From: JAHBXC01 sp964350875
GTDB taxonomy: Bacteria > Planctomycetota > Phycisphaerae > Phycisphaerales > UBA1924
DNA: 6,588 nt
Assembly (NCBI GenBank): GCA_964350875.1
Contig: CAYGLT010000101.1
Coordinates: 1 to 6,588, forward strand
Direction: 5' to 3'
The position numbers and the translations under genes were made by a program. Below, piece by piece: positions 6,174 through 6,588 of the stretch (within the stretch, counting starts at the first letter, position 1; every line of letters begins with the position of its first letter). Below the pieces are notes generated by a model. That model had not been told where the DNA came from, did not search any database, and saw nothing but the letters and a program-made list of their open reading frames with translations.

Positions 6174-6179
6174 CGAGTT

Positions 6180-6197
6180 GTTTACATTTGAGTAAAC
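6180..6197. promoter_or_regulatory. Perfect inverted repeat GTTTAC-N6-GTAAAC, probable operator
   Basis: GTTTAC (6180-6185) and GTAAAC (6192-6197) form an exact 18-bp dyad in an AT-richer patch of an otherwise GC-rich window. It sits just upstream of the ATG at 6173 of the HTH gene and downstream of the minus-strand promoter-like elements, a position suited to repression of the terminase operon. The half-site spacing (centres 12 bp apart) suits a dimeric HTH protein such as the divergent XRE regulator. Confidence 0.55.
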
Positions 6198-6201
6198 CAG
6201 C

Positions 6202-6229
6202 ATGACAAGAGTTGTAGCAGGTGTACAAT
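6202..6229 (+). promoter_or_regulatory. Sigma70-like promoter for the XRE regulator gene
   Basis: ATGACA (6202-6207, 5/6 to TTGACA), a 16-bp spacer, and TACAAT (6224-6229, 5/6 to TATAAT). Transcription would start near 6236, giving a leader of about 48 nt before the ATG at 6284. The -10 overlaps the TGTACA palindrome, so a protein binding there would block it, which fits autoregulation. Confidence 0.6.
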
Positions 6230-6238
6230 GGCTTGCAA
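6211..6238 (-). promoter_or_regulatory. Candidate promoter for the terminase operon
   Basis: Reading leftward: TTGCAA (6238 to 6233, 4/6), a 16-bp spacer, and TACAAC (6216 to 6211, 4/6). An alternative uses TTGTCA (6208 to 6203, 5/6) with an 18-bp spacer to TAAACA (6184 to 6179), which would start almost at the ATG at 6173 and give a leaderless message. Either one overlaps the plus-strand promoter, so the two directions probably compete. Confidence 0.35.
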
Positions 6239-6249
6239 GGTCTTTGTAC
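6212..6249. promoter_or_regulatory. Cluster of phased TTGTAC-type half-sites, probable operators
   Basis: Related hexamers follow one another at about one helical turn: TTGTAG (6212-6217), the palindrome TGTACA within GTACAA (6223-6228), the palindrome CTTGCAAG (6232-6239) and TTGTAC (6244-6249). Their centres are 10-11 bp apart. They also make nested dyads: TTGTA-N7-TACAA, and GTACAA-N15-TTGTAC centred on CTTGCAAG. This is the layout expected for cooperative binding of a phage-type repressor on one face of the helix. It covers the plus-strand -10 and both minus-strand elements. Confidence 0.55.
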
Positions 6250-6283
6250 GGTATCACCCCAAGACGGCGCACAAGGGCGGGCG

Positions 6284-6588
6284 ATGCAGGCGATCTCCAC
6301 CATTCTCAGAACGCGGCGGCGGGAACTCGGGCTCACGCTCCAGCAACTCGCCGACGCCGCGGGCTGCACCAAGTCCTACCTCTCGCAGATCGAAACGGGC
6401 TACCGCGCCCCGCCGCGCTCGCGCGACCTGCTCGAACGGCTCGAGGGCGCGCTGCGCCTCACCCCCGGATCGCTCACGAACCACGCCGCGTTCCTCGCGC
6501 TCCCCGAACCCCTGCGCGATGAAGTGCAGGGACTGCGCGCCCAGCGCGCACGCGCCGAACAACTCTCGACGCTCCTGCGCGAGCGCTC
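6284..6588 (+). CDS. XRE/Cro-family HTH regulator, C-terminus cut by window end
   Basis: At least 101 residues, with the frame still open at 6588. The ATG (6284-6286) has AAGGG (6273-6277) six bases upstream. Residues 3-62 form a classical Cro/C1-type HTH: ISTILRTRRRELGLTLQQLADAAGCTKSYLSQIETGYR, with Gln20-Gln21 and the recognition helix around CTKSYLSQIE, then PPRSRDLLERLEGALRL. The segment 66-101 (HAAFLALPEPLRDEVQGLRAQRARAEQL) is a helical linker, and what follows is not visible. It could be a LexA/CI-type peptidase, a metallopeptidase or another sensor. Transcribed divergently from the terminase operon across shared dyads, it is probably the cassette repressor and controls itself. That role is inferred from family and position. 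Confidence 0.85.
   Translation, partial: MQAISTILRTRRRELGLTLQQLADAAGCTKSYLSQIETGYRAPPRSRDLLERLEGALRLTPGSLTNHAAFLALPEPLRDEVQGLRAQRARAEQLSTLLRER

Noticed and set aside
4240..6195. Long plus-strand ORF of 651 codons antisense to the ATPase-acyltransferase and HTH genes
   Set aside because: Its translation is Arg/His/Pro/Ala-rich without motifs, and it covers two genes with clear domains on the other strand. It is a high-GC antisense shadow.
1..6588. tRNA genes, integrase, transposase or attachment-site repeats
   Set aside because: I looked for cloverleaf-like sequences, recombinase motifs and long direct repeats flanking the cassette and saw none. The right border lies outside the window.

Overview
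The window is GC-rich and gene-dense and looks like a planctomycete chromosome, most likely of the Phycisphaerae. I infer this from the left-hand genes. They include a four-helix membrane protein that resembles the planctomycete family DUF6677, a protein ending in a long Asp tail, and a protein with a PTWSDVLEVVRLLGYRK block of a kind I associate with planctomycetes. These taxonomic and family assignments come from memory, not from a search.

Left part (1-1907), ordinary chromosomal genes: a 165-aa conserved hypothetical (8-505, minus); a small protein with a 53-residue acidic tail (575-916, minus); a divergent intergenic region (917-1149); and a plus-strand pair in which a DUF6677-like membrane protein (1150-1662) overlaps an 81-aa two-helix membrane protein (1662-1907).

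Right part (1908-6588), a phage-like cassette. Five minus-strand genes read leftward from a divergent control region: a sigma-region-4-like HTH protein (5610-6173), an ABC ATPase fused to a GNAT acyltransferase (4231-5613, resembling COG2401), a 60-aa protein (3976-4158), a 169-aa protein resembling a small terminase (3470-3979), and a large-terminase protein with intact ATPase and nuclease residues plus a cysteine cluster (1908-3473). Three of the four junctions are ATGA stop/start overlaps inside the same 10-mer. A XRE/Cro-type regulator (6284 onward, cut by the window end) is transcribed the other way. The shared intergenic region holds face-to-face promoter-like elements and inverted repeats at about one-helical-turn spacing.

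The terminase stop codon directly abuts the stop codon of the host membrane-protein gene, with no portal, capsid or integrase gene on that side. Packaging-motor genes joined to a predicted nucleotide or base acyltransferase under XRE control could be a rearranged prophage edge, a domesticated packaging or gene-transfer device, or a DNA-modification or defence island. The sequence alone does not decide among these. This cassette is the most interesting part of the window.
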